Of a stretch of DNA of 64,000 bases, positions 24,910-39,500 are shown one piece after another. Both the position numbers and the translations under genes were made by a program. The number at the start of each line of letters is the position of its first letter. Position 1 is the first letter of the stretch. Below the pieces are notes generated by a model. The model was given only the letters and a program-made list of their open reading frames with translations. It did no database searches and had not been told where the DNA came from. The stretch is taken from assembly GCA_002914845.1 (NCBI GenBank), contig JXTC01000457.1, positions 125,145 to 189,144 on the forward strand, in the 5' to 3' direction. Source of the stretch: Trema orientale (Eukaryota > Streptophyta > Magnoliopsida > Rosales > Cannabaceae).

Positions 24910-27003
24910 TTAACCAAGTAAAAGTGCGGATAATATCTCTCCCATGGTCTTCTCAGATGTATCACCTTCCTCATCCATTTCCAAGCCTGACTCAAGAACA
25001 GCAGCATCTAGAACTAATTTGCGTTTTGCTATCTCATAAACATTTTCATCAACTGTACCCTTGGTGACCAACCTGGAAAGATCTCAAACAGTCGGTGATC
25101 ATAAAAAGGAAAAGAAAATACAAAAAAATAAACAAATAAAAATAAAAATTAATAATAATAATGAGGAAAAAAAGACAGATTTGACTCTCCCCCTGATGGG
25201 GTATGAGAGGGAAACATTACCTATAGATGGTAACGGGCTTTGTTTGACCAATACGATGACAGCGGTCTTCTGCCTGTCGATCAATTTGTGGGTTGAAATC
25301 CATGTCGTGAATGACAACAGTATCAGCGCCAGTCAAGTTCAAACCTTGCCCTCCAGCTCTTGTGGACAGCAAGCATGCAAATATGGAATTGTCATTATTG
25401 AACGTGTCAACTATCGTCTGTCTCTCTGTTACCTGGGTACTGAGTAACATAAACAAAATGCCGTTAATAGACATGATTGATTTATGTGAACTATAAAATA
25501 GTTCAACAAAGCTACTGAGGCCGAAAAACAAGCTCCATTTAAGGCTTCTGTGAAGACTGACGGACAAATTAGGTTTCCCTTTAAACAAAGAAAGGTTTTC
25601 GCGTGTTAAGAAGCACAGAATTGTGCATCGACTGCAAAAAAAAACCTAAAATCGCATCTCCATTGAAGTTTGAGATTATTTGACAGCGGAATTGAGGTTT
25701 TATCTATTCAAAAAGGAAGAATCAAGGTTTCATCCGTAGACTTTAAAAACTAGGGTGAGAACCGAACAACTCATGAATACGATATAACAAGAATTAAATC
25801 AAATACAAGCAAGCAGCACCCCTTATCATAACAATTGAATTAGGTAATTCAAGAGCATAGTTGTAAATATTTTCTTGGAAAGGAAACTAATTTAGTTCCT
25901 TGGCACAAAAAAGAGATGGACAGAGTAAAATCTGGGTATCCCACGCTGTCAGTGCTCGACAAAACCGTACTTTCTTGGTAAAGGATATAACTAACATCTG
26001 GATTTCCCTCCTATGCACCTATATCCAACTTCAAGAGGCTTTTTTATGCACTTAGGTTCACAATTTTATTAACATTTCAGTCATCTTATCCCATTTGAAG
26101 TATTTCCTGAACCATATATGCCTCTAAGCAATTCTTCTGTTTTAACCCAAAAAAAAAAAGGGACAACAATAAACACATTCTATAGAGGAGAAACTGATCC
26201 AGGATTTTATAACAGAAGGGCAAAATAACAGTCAAATTCAATCAAGGATGCATAAAAATAACCGAGAAAACACGAGCCAGACTCAAGGATGAACTAGCAG
26301 ATAATTAAGAGAATGACCTAATGAATTTTCTTCACAATCCCAAGACAAAGCGAGAGAGAGAGGACACACCATATGCAACCAACAGAACATGATCAAGGAG
26401 GAGACGACCAATCCAGGATTTCTAACAATAATTCAACACCAATAAGAACAGATTGCACGTATTTAAGAGAGTCACGATAAGTTAGTTTGCATCCTAAAAG
26501 CCTGAACAAAGAGATAATTACACACCTCATACATCTGGTCAATTGTGAGTGAAGAAAAGGGAAAAGAAAAACTAAAATCCAACAAATCAAGGACAAGATG
26601 CAGACACTTGAGAAAGACCTAACGAATTTTCTTCACCAAAAAAAGAGTGAACAGGAAAAGGGAAACAGCACCACACACTGATGGAGGAGCCAGATGACTA
26701 CCAAAGATTTGTATCTGGAGAGAATGAAGACAAAATATTCAACCATTAAGAAAGAAATGAACATACACTTGAATGAAATTAATAGGACAGAGATTGGAGA
26801 TGAACATGGGATGACAATCCTGAGAGACAAACTGAGTGATCAATCCTACGGTTTGCTCCCACATAATTATTTTGAGTCCATCCATCCACTTGGTAAAACC
26901 ACAAGTTTATATACGTACAAAAAACTGTAGGTTCCACAGTGGCTCAAGTTTCAACTTCAGCCTGCTAAGTAAACTCTATAAAGCCTTATGAGGATCAAAC
27001 AGG

Positions 27004-27034
<31 letters not shown>

Positions 27035-30000
27035 GAATGCCAGTGGAAGTGAGAAAAGAAAACAGGTTGTTTCATGAAATACTGAAAAAGCAAGCGTCAT
27101 TGTGCGATCTAGCAATCAGCTGATGCATATATTGCTAATTGATGCATATCGGGAAGGAAACACATGCACAGAAGAAATAGAGAAGAAATTACATACCCGA
27201 GAGCAGTTTCCATGTAGGAACATGGGATCACCATGCTTTCTAACACCACAAAGTTCAAATTTGACTACTTATTTAACCATATAAATATTTAGTATTTAAA
27301 TTACTCAAGTCATAGGTGGACTAAAATATTTAGAAAAGTTTTTGGTCAGCCAATATTGTCGAATAAACACATAGCTAAAACAGTCAAGCTCTTTTCAGTA
27401 AAAGAAATTAGAGAAAAATATTATAAGTAATTCAGCCATCAGTGAGGCACAACTAATTCACAAAAAAAAAAAAAATAGTAATAATAATAAAAAAGTTGCC
27501 AGATGCTATAGCACATTTGTGACAACATGGAGAGTAATTTGTCAAAGTCAAATAGATAGAGAGCACCTACCTTCCATCAAGACGTCTATAGGAAACCCCA
27601 ATGACATCCAATGTCCACTCCAAGATATCAAGCATCGATGTCCACTGGCTAAAAATCAGGACTCTATGCCCAGCCTGTTTAAGTGAAGGAAGAAGTTCCG
27701 CCAGTGCCTATCAAGACAGCATAATCTCAAATTTAAGCATATTCTATCTTTCAATAACAATACCGTAAAATATTTTTAGCCCATTTGAGCAACTTTTAGA
27801 AATAATATCATACCTGACATTTTGCTGAACGCATAACATGTTTGTGTTGAAGGACACCCTTTGAATCATTAATATCATGATAAAGTAAAAGCTGCGGAAA
27901 GATGCAAGTTAAATGTAATAATGTCAAATAATTACCTAATATGGCTGAATATATTTTCTATAGAAACCATGTAACATCCTTTGAAGCCTATTGTACTTCA
28001 AACAGTTGATGCTAAAATCACAAAAAAAAAAAAAAAAAAAAAAAAACCAACTAAACTAGCGGGGGAAAAAGATTGTAGCAAGATTAAAAAAACAACCTGT
28101 TCGTAGTAAATTTTGATTTCTGAAAATATGTAATTACTTGCTTATTACTCAAAATTAAGACAACACAATATATCATAATTGAGCATAGAATTCTAGGATA
28201 TATAATTTAGATAGATTTTTAGAATAACTATGTAACCAATAGAACTAATAGACTTAAAAATTCTACATAACAGCCAGCAAAGAGTGAAAATAATACTTTT
28301 AGAAATACTTAAAAGAAAACTTCCACGAACATAGTGAATGGGGCCTTTGAATGGCTCAATCTTCACAAAGTTCTTCAAATGCAATGAAAGTTTGAAATTC
28401 ATATGCTCATGAATGGATGGTTGTTTTAAAAGTGAAAATGTTGCTCTACTCAATAATGACCATAAACTTGATCAGCCACTGAAATGAGCTTGATTGAATA
28501 CATTAGGCACGAAACTTTAATAATTATATTAAAGATGTGTGCCTTAGTATAATATGACCAGCTTTTAGTTTTGAAAGCATGTGGTATATACATACATATA
28601 TAGAATGAAAATAGGAAAGGAAGAGAGAACTTAGCTTAAGGACACTTAGTCCGAAGAGTAAATCAAACCCATAGTCGTTGCATACATGAAAAATAGGCTG
28701 ATTATATAATGAATCATGAAAAACAGCCTTTGTTGGTGGCTAGTATGATATTAAAATGGTAGTGTGAGGCTGTAGTAATAGAATTAGGCATCAAAACTGA
28801 TATACGAAATGTTTAGGGAGTGTATTTAGGTAATCGGGTGAAGGGATTTTAGATGTCTAAGTGACTGTAAATTACTAGGGAATATCAGTACTAGAAATCA
28901 GTGAAACAGAAAGAAGAATGTATAAATTTTAGAGTAAAAAGTAAGCTGTCAAAATGGGTTCCTGTCCTCCTTTCTGCAGAAGGAGTTTTAGTTCCTTTTA
29001 TAGCATTAAATAGCAATCATTGCAGCAGGGGACAAAGAATATTCTGCAATGATTAGAGTGAGACAGCCATACCAAGTGGCAAGCTGTTTCTGCTGAACTT
29101 GATAAAAACCAGGTACTGCAGTCGGTATTTCCCAAAACCAGCTGTAAAATTTCATCTCAAACTTGCTGAAAAATCCCTTGAATTCTGTATATTCTCTTGG
29201 GATTCACTCAGCCATTGACACCTAAACGGTTTCACCTCAAAACCGTGTCCCAAAGCAGCAAAACCAGCTAGTTTCATCTTTGTTGAGCCTGCATGAAACA
29301 GTGACTCAAGAACTGCTTCAATTTTGCACATAAGACCTCACTTTAACACCCTTAGATAATATCCATATAATAGGATATTAATACTTCAAATCGGAACAAA
29401 TAAAAGCTCTTAAAACACTATTATACAATTCTATCAATTTATTTTAGCATCTAACGAAACTAATCCATTTTAAATATGAATTAGGATTTTACCCGGGAAC
29501 ACAACCAAAAAACAAAAACAAAAAAAGACCAATCCTTGACCCAAAACAAATGTATGGGTCCAGATACATGATCTACATGACAAATAAATTACTAACTGTA
29601 TCGTTAACAAGAACTTGATTAGTCAACTACCAAGAAGAACAGAGCAGTCGTTAATAACCTGACCGTAATAACAAGAACCAATTAAACAAATGTATGATTG
29701 CATAAGGGAATCAGTAATAACCTGCTCATAAATCATTTATAGACAAATAACCAGTGAGGGCTAGTTGAGTGGTCAGGCACATGGTTTGCTCCCATGAGGT
29801 CTGAGGTTTGATTCCTCATGTGAGCTACCTAGCAACCTGCTAGAGTTTCCAACCTCCCAAAGATCGTAGGGTTCAGCATGAGAAAAAGTATAAAAAAATA
29901 AAATAAAATCATTTACAGACAAGTAGAGAACAACAAAGATTGCTTGCTATTTTTAAATTCTGTGGCTTTATTTAATGCCAAAACTTGAATATACTTGCAA

Positions 30001-33000
30001 CATAAAGACAGGTGGGGATCCATATATTGAACTCGCAAGAATGATAGCAAGAAACGAAGAATTTGATGCTAAGGAATGGCAGGATTATAATGATATAGGA
30101 TAGATGTGGCCTAGTTAGCAGAATGTTAAGAAACTGATTAACATAGCTGAATTTGAAACTTATGTTGATTCAGAAAAGAAAAAAAAATCTATTCTCCATC
30201 AAGGTGGAAATACTAAAATTGTACAACCTGGCAATCATAAGTCCACCCTCACTACAATTTAGAAGGGCATACTACTCCCCAGGTACAGACCAAACTTATG
30301 GAGTCACCCTAACAGGTACAAAACATTGAAGAACCAAGGCCACAGTAATTCATGAAACCCATGGTTCTCCATAGTCAAGTCAGAAGAGACTTGACAGAGA
30401 AGTGATGCAGATAAAGAATATAATATTTTAGAAATATTTTTATTACTATTATTATTTAGATTTTTATTGAATTATTAGGTTTAATTTAGATTTTGATTAA
30501 CTAGTTTGATGTTTCCTCTTTTATGTTTGTTTTTAGAAGATATTAGTTTCCTAGTGTTGTCTAAGAGCTTCTCCATAAATAAGCTCTTCTATGCTCATTA
30601 TTTTGGCAGACTTGATTAATGATATACTATTATTCAAAAATTCTCTCTCTAATATTCTCGTTGTCTCTCTAAAATTCTTCATCTTCATTTCTAAATTCCT
30701 CTTTTTCTCTTCTTCCTCCCATCTTTTCTAAATTCTCGCTCTTGTTCTACATCATTTGGTATCACAGCCTCGTACAATTTCCTTTTCCTGAATCGTTTTC
30801 TCTACCGAAATTCTCCCAATTTTTTTTTTCTAGTTATAATCGTCTCCTTTTTTAGTTATTTTCGCCCAAAAAAAAAAGCTTTCTGCTCAAACTCTAACGC
30901 AGCAGGTTTCCCAAAAAAAAGAAGGAAAAAAAAAAAACGAAAAATTCAAAAAACAAAGATTACAGCAACGAGAAACGTGTTTCTCTTCTCCACCACCACC
31001 CCTTTGCTTCCACCACACCATCTCCACCATCCTCACTCCCATCACTTGTGGGAGCTACCCACTTCTACCAGCAACCTACCAGCTGCCACAAGCCTCCAAC
31101 GCTGCTGCTGCTCTCATTACAGTCAACGCTGACATTGTCCTTGGCCGATATCACTACTAGCCACCGACTTTTGCCCTATACCAGACTATAACTCGAGTTT
31201 CAGCCATTGTTTAGCAGGTTCCAACAATCACCAAACGTTCAGATCCCGCTCCCGCAAGTCCACACTTCCATCTTGAAGATTTTTGCACTTACACCCTTGT
31301 TTGATAACAATTTCTACTCTTGAAAATTTTTCTCATGGTTTTATTAGTTGGAAAATTCATGAATGTATTTTGATCCATTCTAATTATTGAATATGAGTGT
31401 TCCAATTTATTCTTCATACTATTACCAAAAACCATATAAGGATAATCGATATTATCATGATTCGAAATATGACTGTGCTCCATATTATCCTCAACAATGC
31501 CATAATCACTCTAGCTATTACCCTGAGGAGATAATGGTACTTCAAACCATAATATCTTTAGCTTGGGTAAGTGCTCTTGAGAAGTTCTTTGAATATCATA
31601 ATTTTACCGATAATCTCTGTATTCATTATGCTAGTTGGAAATTAGTTGGACCTACTAAAGTTTACTGGAAACTAGTGAAACGTGACATTGAACATTTCTA
31701 TCATCCGCCTATCACTTTGTGGGTTGAGATAAAGGAAAAATTGAAAAGGAAGTTCTTATATCAACCTAGTGTTAGTCATGTTCCAAAAACTAAAACTTAT
31801 TATAGCCAACCTACAGTTGATCCTGCATTAATTTCTAGCATTCACAAAAATATAGCTGACATGACAATCGATTTAGCTAATATTAGCCAACTTTGCCAGG
31901 ACTTAAGGGAGGTTATTACCACTCCATGTAAGCCAGTTTATAAAATTTCTATTAAGGGAAAGATAGCTAAATATGTTGAGAAGAAAGAGATGGTTAAATC
32001 TGTTGAGGAAGATAATTCTGTGAAGGAACGAGTGATTGAGTATAATGAGAAAGATAATTCTAGTATTGTCGATATCATTGTTACTTCTCCACCTTATGAT
32101 CCTATTCCTTTACCGATTGATCCTAATCCACATAAGTCTCTAGTTCCTAAAGTTTCTCCTGGATCTAATGCACATTTATTTAATTTTCTTTCTAATATGA
32201 CCATTGGACTAGTTTTCAAAGAGATAGATATGTTAACTTACTGAGGTGTTCCAAGGCCTTCTGTGTTCTTTCTAATATGACCATTGGACTAGTTTTCAAA
32301 GAGATAGATATGTTAACTTACTGAGGTGTTCCAAGGCCTTCTGTGTTCTTTACTGTCTTTTATGCAGAGAACATGGTTCAATTGTGTTGTTTCTAGATCC
32401 TACCTTTTCATCAAGAATCAAGACTTCCAATTAAAGAATTTCCTACGGGTCCGATTATTGCTTCATGGTTTACCAGGGTGTTAACTCACCAGAGTCGAGT
32501 TCTTGAATCCCGAGAGAATGATGCAGACAAAGAATATAATATTTTAGGAATATTATTATTACTATTATTATTCAGATTTTTATTTAATTATTAGGTTTTA
32601 TTTAAATTTTGAGTAACTAGTTTGATGTTTCCCTTTTATGTCTGTTTCTAGAAGATATAAGTTTTCTAGTTTTGTCTAAGAGCTTCTCTATAAATAAGTT
32701 CTTCTATGTTCATTATTTAGGCAGACTTGATTAATGATATACAACTATTCAGAAAGTCTCTCTCTAATATTCTCATTCTCTCTAAAGTTCTTCATCTTCT
32801 TCTCTAAATTCCTCTCTTTCTCTTCTTTCTCTCATCTCTTCTAAATTTTCACTCTTGTTCTACATCAAGAAGTCAAGTTGATAAATTACCCATCCATGTT
32901 TCCAAGCCAAACATAAGAGACTTATCATCGTGACCATGCCAAAGACCTAATGTCACACACATTTCCCCCTTAGGAACAACGAGTTTGAGATATTAAATGG

Positions 33001-33498
33001 GAAATTTGCATAAAATCTATGTTCAAAACCAACCAAGCCAAACGTGAATTCCCGGCCCCATACTAAAAATTAGATCTACTAAATAAAATAAATAAATGAA
33101 TAGTGATAAGGATGGAGAATCACCAACACAAAAGCCTTTAATGATTGCGCAATAATCTGGTTGGTGTACCTTAAAATATCTTAGAAGTGCAGAACTAGAC
33201 ATGCTTCTCCAACACTGTCCAGCTATACAATAATGAAACCTAATTGGCATGTCATATACTGAAAAATATCCAGCTTGTTCTCAGGCAGATCAACAGTTTC
33301 TATTTAGAAATTCGTTAGCCACAGATGAATCTAGAATTCAACTTTCCCCTGCAAAAGCTAATTGGCAATCCTGAGATAATATTAAGGTACATCCTTGTCT
33401 ATCCTTATGAAACCCTTTCAAAAGCTTACACGCCTATCCATTAAACTAATTACTAATAGTTCTTTAAAATTCATTCCCCACACCCCCACAACCCCCCC

Positions 33499-33533
<35 letters not shown>

Positions 33534-36500
33534 CCGTTTAAAATAAATAAAATAAAATAAAAAGAAGGCACTAAGACCTCCCAAAGTTACAGTGAAACAA
33601 AGCAAAGAAGGCCATATTTTATTGGACAGGCTGACCCTGTCAATAAAAGGGCATAATAAAGTCATCAGGCATTAGCACTTCAGCCCTATGTATTTGACCA
33701 TGGTCTTCCACGATATGCGCTATTATAAATTTATTTATAGTAAGAAAAGATAAGATGTATATCTTAATAGAGAAAAGGAAAACAAAATACATTAAGGGAA
33801 CAAGATATCCCCGTGAAAAAAACTATAATAACCCTAATACCTTCAGAAGAGAAAATTAAATTTCAAAGTTGCTTTACACTAACAAACCACAAAGCCACAC
33901 AAAACTCTATTCTGTTGCGTAAAGTCAGTCATAAATTTTGCCTTAAAAATCCTTTTGTTTCCTTCCAATCATATTGTCTAGAAATCGCCAAAACTTCCGA
34001 ATTCAACAGCTTCTTTCCCCTCTTATTTCCACCTAAAAAAAATCCTAACAGAAAATATATGCACTGTGTCCTGGACTAACCCAAGTGACCTGAAAGTCTT
34101 CCAACAGCCTCACCCATAGGAGCATGGAAATATGGAATCAGGACAATGTCAAAACATATGATCCAAAGTCTCATTGCTCTTCTTACACAAGAAAAACCAA
34201 GTAGGAGACAAAAACCAAAATATCTTTTCATCTGCCGCACATGAGAAGTATCCAACTTTCTCAAAGTAAACAACCGAAAATCGTAACTTCGGCAAGACTG
34301 CAAGACTTCCAAATAAAGCAATGATTCTATCCGTAGGTTGATATAATTCTGAAAACCTCGAACACATCAAAAACTACACCAAAGACTTACAAGAAAAGAT
34401 TTATCATCTCTCCAATTTCCACACCCTTCTATTACTTGAAATCATCTCATGTTCATCAAATTACTTGAAATCATCCTCTAATTTAGCTTTTTCCTTAAGG
34501 TAGTTTTTGGTTGTGGGGAATGGCAAGCAAAAAAACCTCATTACTTTGTTCCGTTGGTCTTAGCACTTGGGAATAGCTACTCCAAATGAATTCATTTTCC
34601 GCATTTTGATGAAATTGTCATTCCTTGGCTAAATGAGAGGAATTCTAATTCCATTCTTAGGTATTTCTTCCCTATTTTATTTTATTTTATTTTATTTTAG
34701 AATAAACAGGAACTGACTATTGATAAGACTTTTTTTAAAAGAAACAGGGACTGATATTATTGATAAGAGAAAAGAAATAAATAACTTTATTCAAGATAAT
34801 AAGGTATCATCTTAATGCTTACAACCATGTACACCATCTTAAATCAGAAAAAGTAAAATCACTAAATCTTTGCAATCAAACACCCAAAGAGCCACCAACG
34901 CTCGACTGTATTCAGCAAGANAGGGAAAAACCCTATTTCTCCCCAGTTGCCCCACTTCAATCATTATTCCCTAGTGAATTGGGAGTAATATTCCTCCAAC
35001 TACATTAAATTCCTATGACAGTCGGTCTTTTTACCAACTGAAAATTAGGAAAAGCATTACACCCTTGCACTTCATCGATTGGACGATTCTTACGGTTAAT
35101 AAAGACATAATCATTTCTCAATAAAGAAAGGAAAGCTCTACTTTTTTTTTTCGACTGTGGAAAGCTCTACCATTTGTACCATGTACTTCTGCACAATGGT
35201 TTAAGAGGATTGGCTTGAGTTTCTCTCAAAAATCAAGCATCTAAGCACATTTTGCTAAGCCTGCTTTATACTTAATTAATCTCAGACTCTCTCAGAACTA
35301 AAAATCAAAATGCATATTACTATTATCACTTTGGAATCAATGTGTTAAAGCCCACTCTAAGCAAACAAAACTGTCACAGTAAAATAAATTAACTGATCTA
35401 AGATTACATACTAAGTTATGCATGACTTTTCATGTGCATCATGGTGGCAAATTTCACAGAGAAATGAACAGCAATTAGAAAAGAAAATATCTAATTGTAC
35501 TAATTATTTGTTGAAAATAGTTTCAGCGTAATGAATGGTGAGGAACGTGAAAAGAGCAGAGTCACAAGAGAAGTTTTACCCGGTGAATAGAGAAGTCGTT
35601 GTAACTTTTGAGTTCCGCAATTACTTTGTCTACTGTACATTCAAAGCCAAATGCACCCATTGGATGTAACTTTCTAGCAAAACGAACAACATCCTCATCA
35701 CTGTAAATACGCCTCACCAATAAAGGATGATTTGCAATCTAGAAAGAAGGAAACAAATAAGGAAAATAAATACACAAATAAATAAAAGATAAGCACAATA
35801 TATATGTAATGATATTTAAACAAAACTGGATGATGAAATTGTTATAAAATGAGAAATTAGCACCTTCCGAAACTGAACAAAGTAGTTGGAAATTTGCCGT
35901 CGAGGAAGAACTCCAAAAATACTGTGAGTATGATTCACTGAGCTTTTTGCCAAACGAGCCTGTGAAGCTTCACGATACTCCTCAATTGCTTCTTTGTAGG
36001 CATCTTCTTGTTGCTTTCCCATCTCTACATATTCAACCTGCACGCAAACTCTCAAATCCGTTCTAATAAAACAAAAATTAGCCCAAAAGAAAGGAAACTC
36101 AAGCCAAACACTTTAATATAAAAAACTAAGCAAATATGTAGCCAGGTGAAAAAAAATTCATCTAACATACCTTCTGTATTTTTGGAACAAGTTGCTGCAT
36201 AACATCAGATTTTAATCGCCTCAATATGAATGGTCCCAAAATGGACTTCATGCGGCCAATTAAATCTCTATCTTCAGCATTCAATAACTTTTTCAAGTCA
36301 ATATCCTCAGTAGCAAACAGATCGGGTAGCATAAACTCCAACAGAGACCACAGTTCCTGCAGCAACCATAAAAATTAATCAAATCAACAACAACAACAAT
36401 TGGGAGATAACCATCATTCTATGCTTCATAAATAACAAAATAAAAAAAACAAAAAGAAAATTAAAACTTAAAGAAAAAAGCCTGAAAAGAACTACTCAAA

Positions 36501-39500
36501 AGGCATTTATCAGCCCACCAAAGAGGACAAAAATAAGTAAATGACATTGCTGCCTCAAGGAGACAGAAACAAAGAGGGAAAGAATTGAGTATCAAGCATC
36601 CGATTGGTCAAGGGAAAGGTGCTGTCTCAAATCCTTATTCCAGCCTTTTAGTCACCCGTCTTATCCAAAAATTAAACATGATCACCAGCAATTTAACAAC
36701 CCTCATGGACAACTCTAGAACCAACATATATCTACATATGGCATTATACTTGCAGCCTGCATCTTTCCTGAAATCCAGGTGATAACTCCTAATTCATATT
36801 TGAAGGTGAAATATCCACTATTCCTCATTTTTTTTTTTTTGTTTAAAATTTTCTTTTTCGGCTTTTTTTTTTTTTCAGCTGAAGCTACTGTGCCTTCTGT
36901 CAGTTTGTCAATCAAGTTATTTTTTCAGTATATCCAGAAAAGCACTCACATTTCTAGTTTCGTAAGACCTAAAGAAACGTAATTTCTGACTGAATCACAA
37001 ATTCATCCCTCTTACTGGAAGCAGTGTGGAATTTTTATTTTTTAAAGGGAGAAAGAAGGAACTGGAAACTATGCTGCAGCTCTCATTGCAAGTGCCACCG
37101 TTCTATCCTCTCATCCTGACTACAACTACTATCATATAACTGCTAGAGATTTTTCTTGCTCTTTCCTGCACCAACCATGCCGCTGCCATCACTAGCTCCA
37201 AAATAAAGATCCAAGGATATCCTCAAACAAAATCTCCAAATCCAGAGTACTCAAGCTTTGTAGTCTAAAACCATTCAAATCACATAAAACACGTCAGTTA
37301 CATACACTAAAGCAGTTTACTCAATAGAATTTCTTTAGTAGAAAAAATGCACCCATAACAAGCCAGATTCTGAGATCGCAATCCGTTGACCAATGACAGT
37401 TTTACTGCACAAAATATGGGGCTAGAAAAATTCAAAAAAAAAATATACGAATTAGTACATGTAAATCATTTTGTAGTGGTGTCCCTGTCAGCATTAGACG
37501 CTGATTTGCATGTCGTGCAACACCCATTAAATTTTTCCACCTATAGCTGTTTTTGTCCTTCAAAGCATGGGCCTCGTCCATGAGCACACAGCTCCATTGC
37601 CAACGTTTAAGAATTTTACGATCGTCTTTCTGCTGTGCACTGAAACACATGAATAATAAGCTTTAAATTACAAAAGAAACTTAAATAACATCTGTCCTAC
37701 AGTTGTATGCAAGCAACCCTAAATTGAATAATATTTGTCCTACTGTTATATGCACGCAAACCTGTGTCTCTCAAAAAGCGAATAGCACACAAGAAGAACA
37801 TTAAACGGAGGAGGAAGTCCAGCTTTGGATAATGAGTTCAACTCCTTCGCATATGCTGATCGAACTGCTCCATGATACTGGAGAACAGAAAACGATGGGC
37901 ACCATTTCTTAAGTTCCCTTTCCCAGTTTTCCAAAACAGAAGCAGGACAAACTATCAAATGAGGACCAGGATCATCATTTAAGTGCTTCAACAAGGTCAA
38001 ATACGTAATAGCCTGCCAGAAAGGAATAGTGCCAAAATCTTAATATATCAGTCACAACTAAAGGCAACAATTAACACTGAGACAGTCAAAAATAATTGTG
38101 CCAAATATACCTGAATGGTCTTCCCAAGACCCATCTCATCGGCCAATATGGCTGCAAAAGAACAAAGTTAGGAATTATCCTTGGGAATTGAAATTAAAGC
38201 CAGCCTACAAACAATTATTGGCAACTGAACACATATATTGTTAACTCGTAATTGCAAAGCAAATGAGGACACAAGGCAGATGCAGGTAGTTTTATTAAAT
38301 ATTAAAAAATAAATAAATAAATAAAAGCAAAAAAGAGGTGGAGAGAAATATACGCAAATTACCTCCCCCAATACCCTTCCGATGCAACAGAAGAAGAAAG
38401 TTGACACCAACCAACTGATAGGGCTTGAGAATGGGCTGAAAGTCCGAATCCTCTGATTTACATGCAGCATCAATATCATCCTACGGAAAATAAAGTAAAC
38501 CAGATGAATTGCCTATTTCATTGAGAAAACTACTAAAAGTCTAATAAAATTTGGATAAATTAGGATAATGGAACACATAATGGAAAAGAGAACTTCTACT
38601 CAATCAATTATTATAAACTGATAAAATATGAAATTGTAACTACCAATTTTATTGCAGATGAAAATGGAGGCAAACAAGAAAAAGAATATCCAATTTATCT
38701 CTAGAATTCCTAACATGCAAAATGTGAGAACCCCATAAAACTATGCATGCAAGCAAATTATTTAAGGTACAATATGTAAGTCCTCTATGAACACATTCTT
38801 CAAAATTTCGAGCAAGTTTTTCACTTCTCAATTCAGCTGAAATCCTAGTTTGTAATTACCTTCATTTCCTAGTCTAACGTACTAATTGTTTCTCCCAAGT
38901 TTCCTCCCATTTTTTTTTTCTTTTGCTTTGGCATTTTGGTTAGTCAATAATGCTCAATACCATATTCAACAACCTTGAATTGGTCAAGAAAATGTCAAAA
39001 ATCAAAATCTTCAAAGTTGCACAGCTTCAAAATTCACAAAAAAACTCAATGCACTTACTTACCTGAGTGACAATTCTCACCGAAGAAGTTTCCACTTCTG
39101 CGTACCGATCGCAGGCCGTCACCGACGAACCGTAGAGGTCTCTCCTCAACTCGGCGGAGATCTTAGCGCACTTCTGCAAAGCCTTCCCAACCACATCATC
39201 CTCCTCTTCCACCTCCTCTTCTCCTATTTCATCTTCATCCTCCTCATCACCGCTTGACTTGACCTCAACCACTTCGGGTAACTCCTCGTCGCTTTCCTCA
39301 TCATCAATCACGAATCGACGGCCACGGTTCACCGGCCTGACCTGCTCGACCTCCTCGACATCGTCGTCCTCCAAATTCTCCCTTATCTCGACGCAATCGT
39401 CGCTGCTCTCGCTGGAGACTTGGAGCTTCGACGACGAGGACCTGAAAGAGAAGGACTCAATTGGAGGAGGAGGAGGAGAAGGGTTTTGGGACTTGTTGTT

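Larger units (their letters stand above)
30403..32867 (+). mobile_element. Complete non-autonomous gag-only LTR retrotransposon (TR-GAG-like)
   Basis: LTRs are 30403-30754 and 32519-32867 (352 and 349 bp), both starting TGATGCAG and ending TACATCA. The 5-bp duplication AGAAG flanks the element (30398-30402 and 32868-32872). TGGTATCACAGC, 2 bp after the 5' LTR, is the primer-binding site, and a purine run CGAGAGAA precedes the 3' LTR. The interior is only 1.76 kb and holds one gag-like ORF and no protease, RT, RNase H or integrase. Structurally it fits the terminal-repeat-with-GAG class described in plants, which needs enzymes from an autonomous partner. It is antisense to CHR19, inside intron 8. 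Confidence 0.92.
27892..35579 (-). other. CHR19 intron 8, 7.7 kb, transposon-rich
   Basis: The intron splits the protein between residues 541 and 542, before the second helicase lobe. It contains a SINE (29747-29905), a complete gag-only LTR element (30403-32867), a LINE relic (33800-34370) and two simple repeats. It begins with donor GTAAAA and ends TTTCCGCAG, both ordinary. The stretch 28700-29340 is less AT-rich and looks foreign too, but I cannot classify it. Confidence 0.85.

Noticed and set aside
25061-25447. 128-codon plus-strand ORF
   Set aside because: It lies antisense to CHR19 exons 11 and 12 and the intron between them, and shows no domain of its own.
29758-29815. Possible tRNA gene because of A-box and B-box
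   Set aside because: No cloverleaf can be drawn; the A-rich tail and 17-bp target duplication identify it as a SINE.
31387-31392. Upstream TTG start for the gag-like ORF
   Set aside because: ATG at 31393 in the same frame is the ordinary start; a non-AUG start has no support here.
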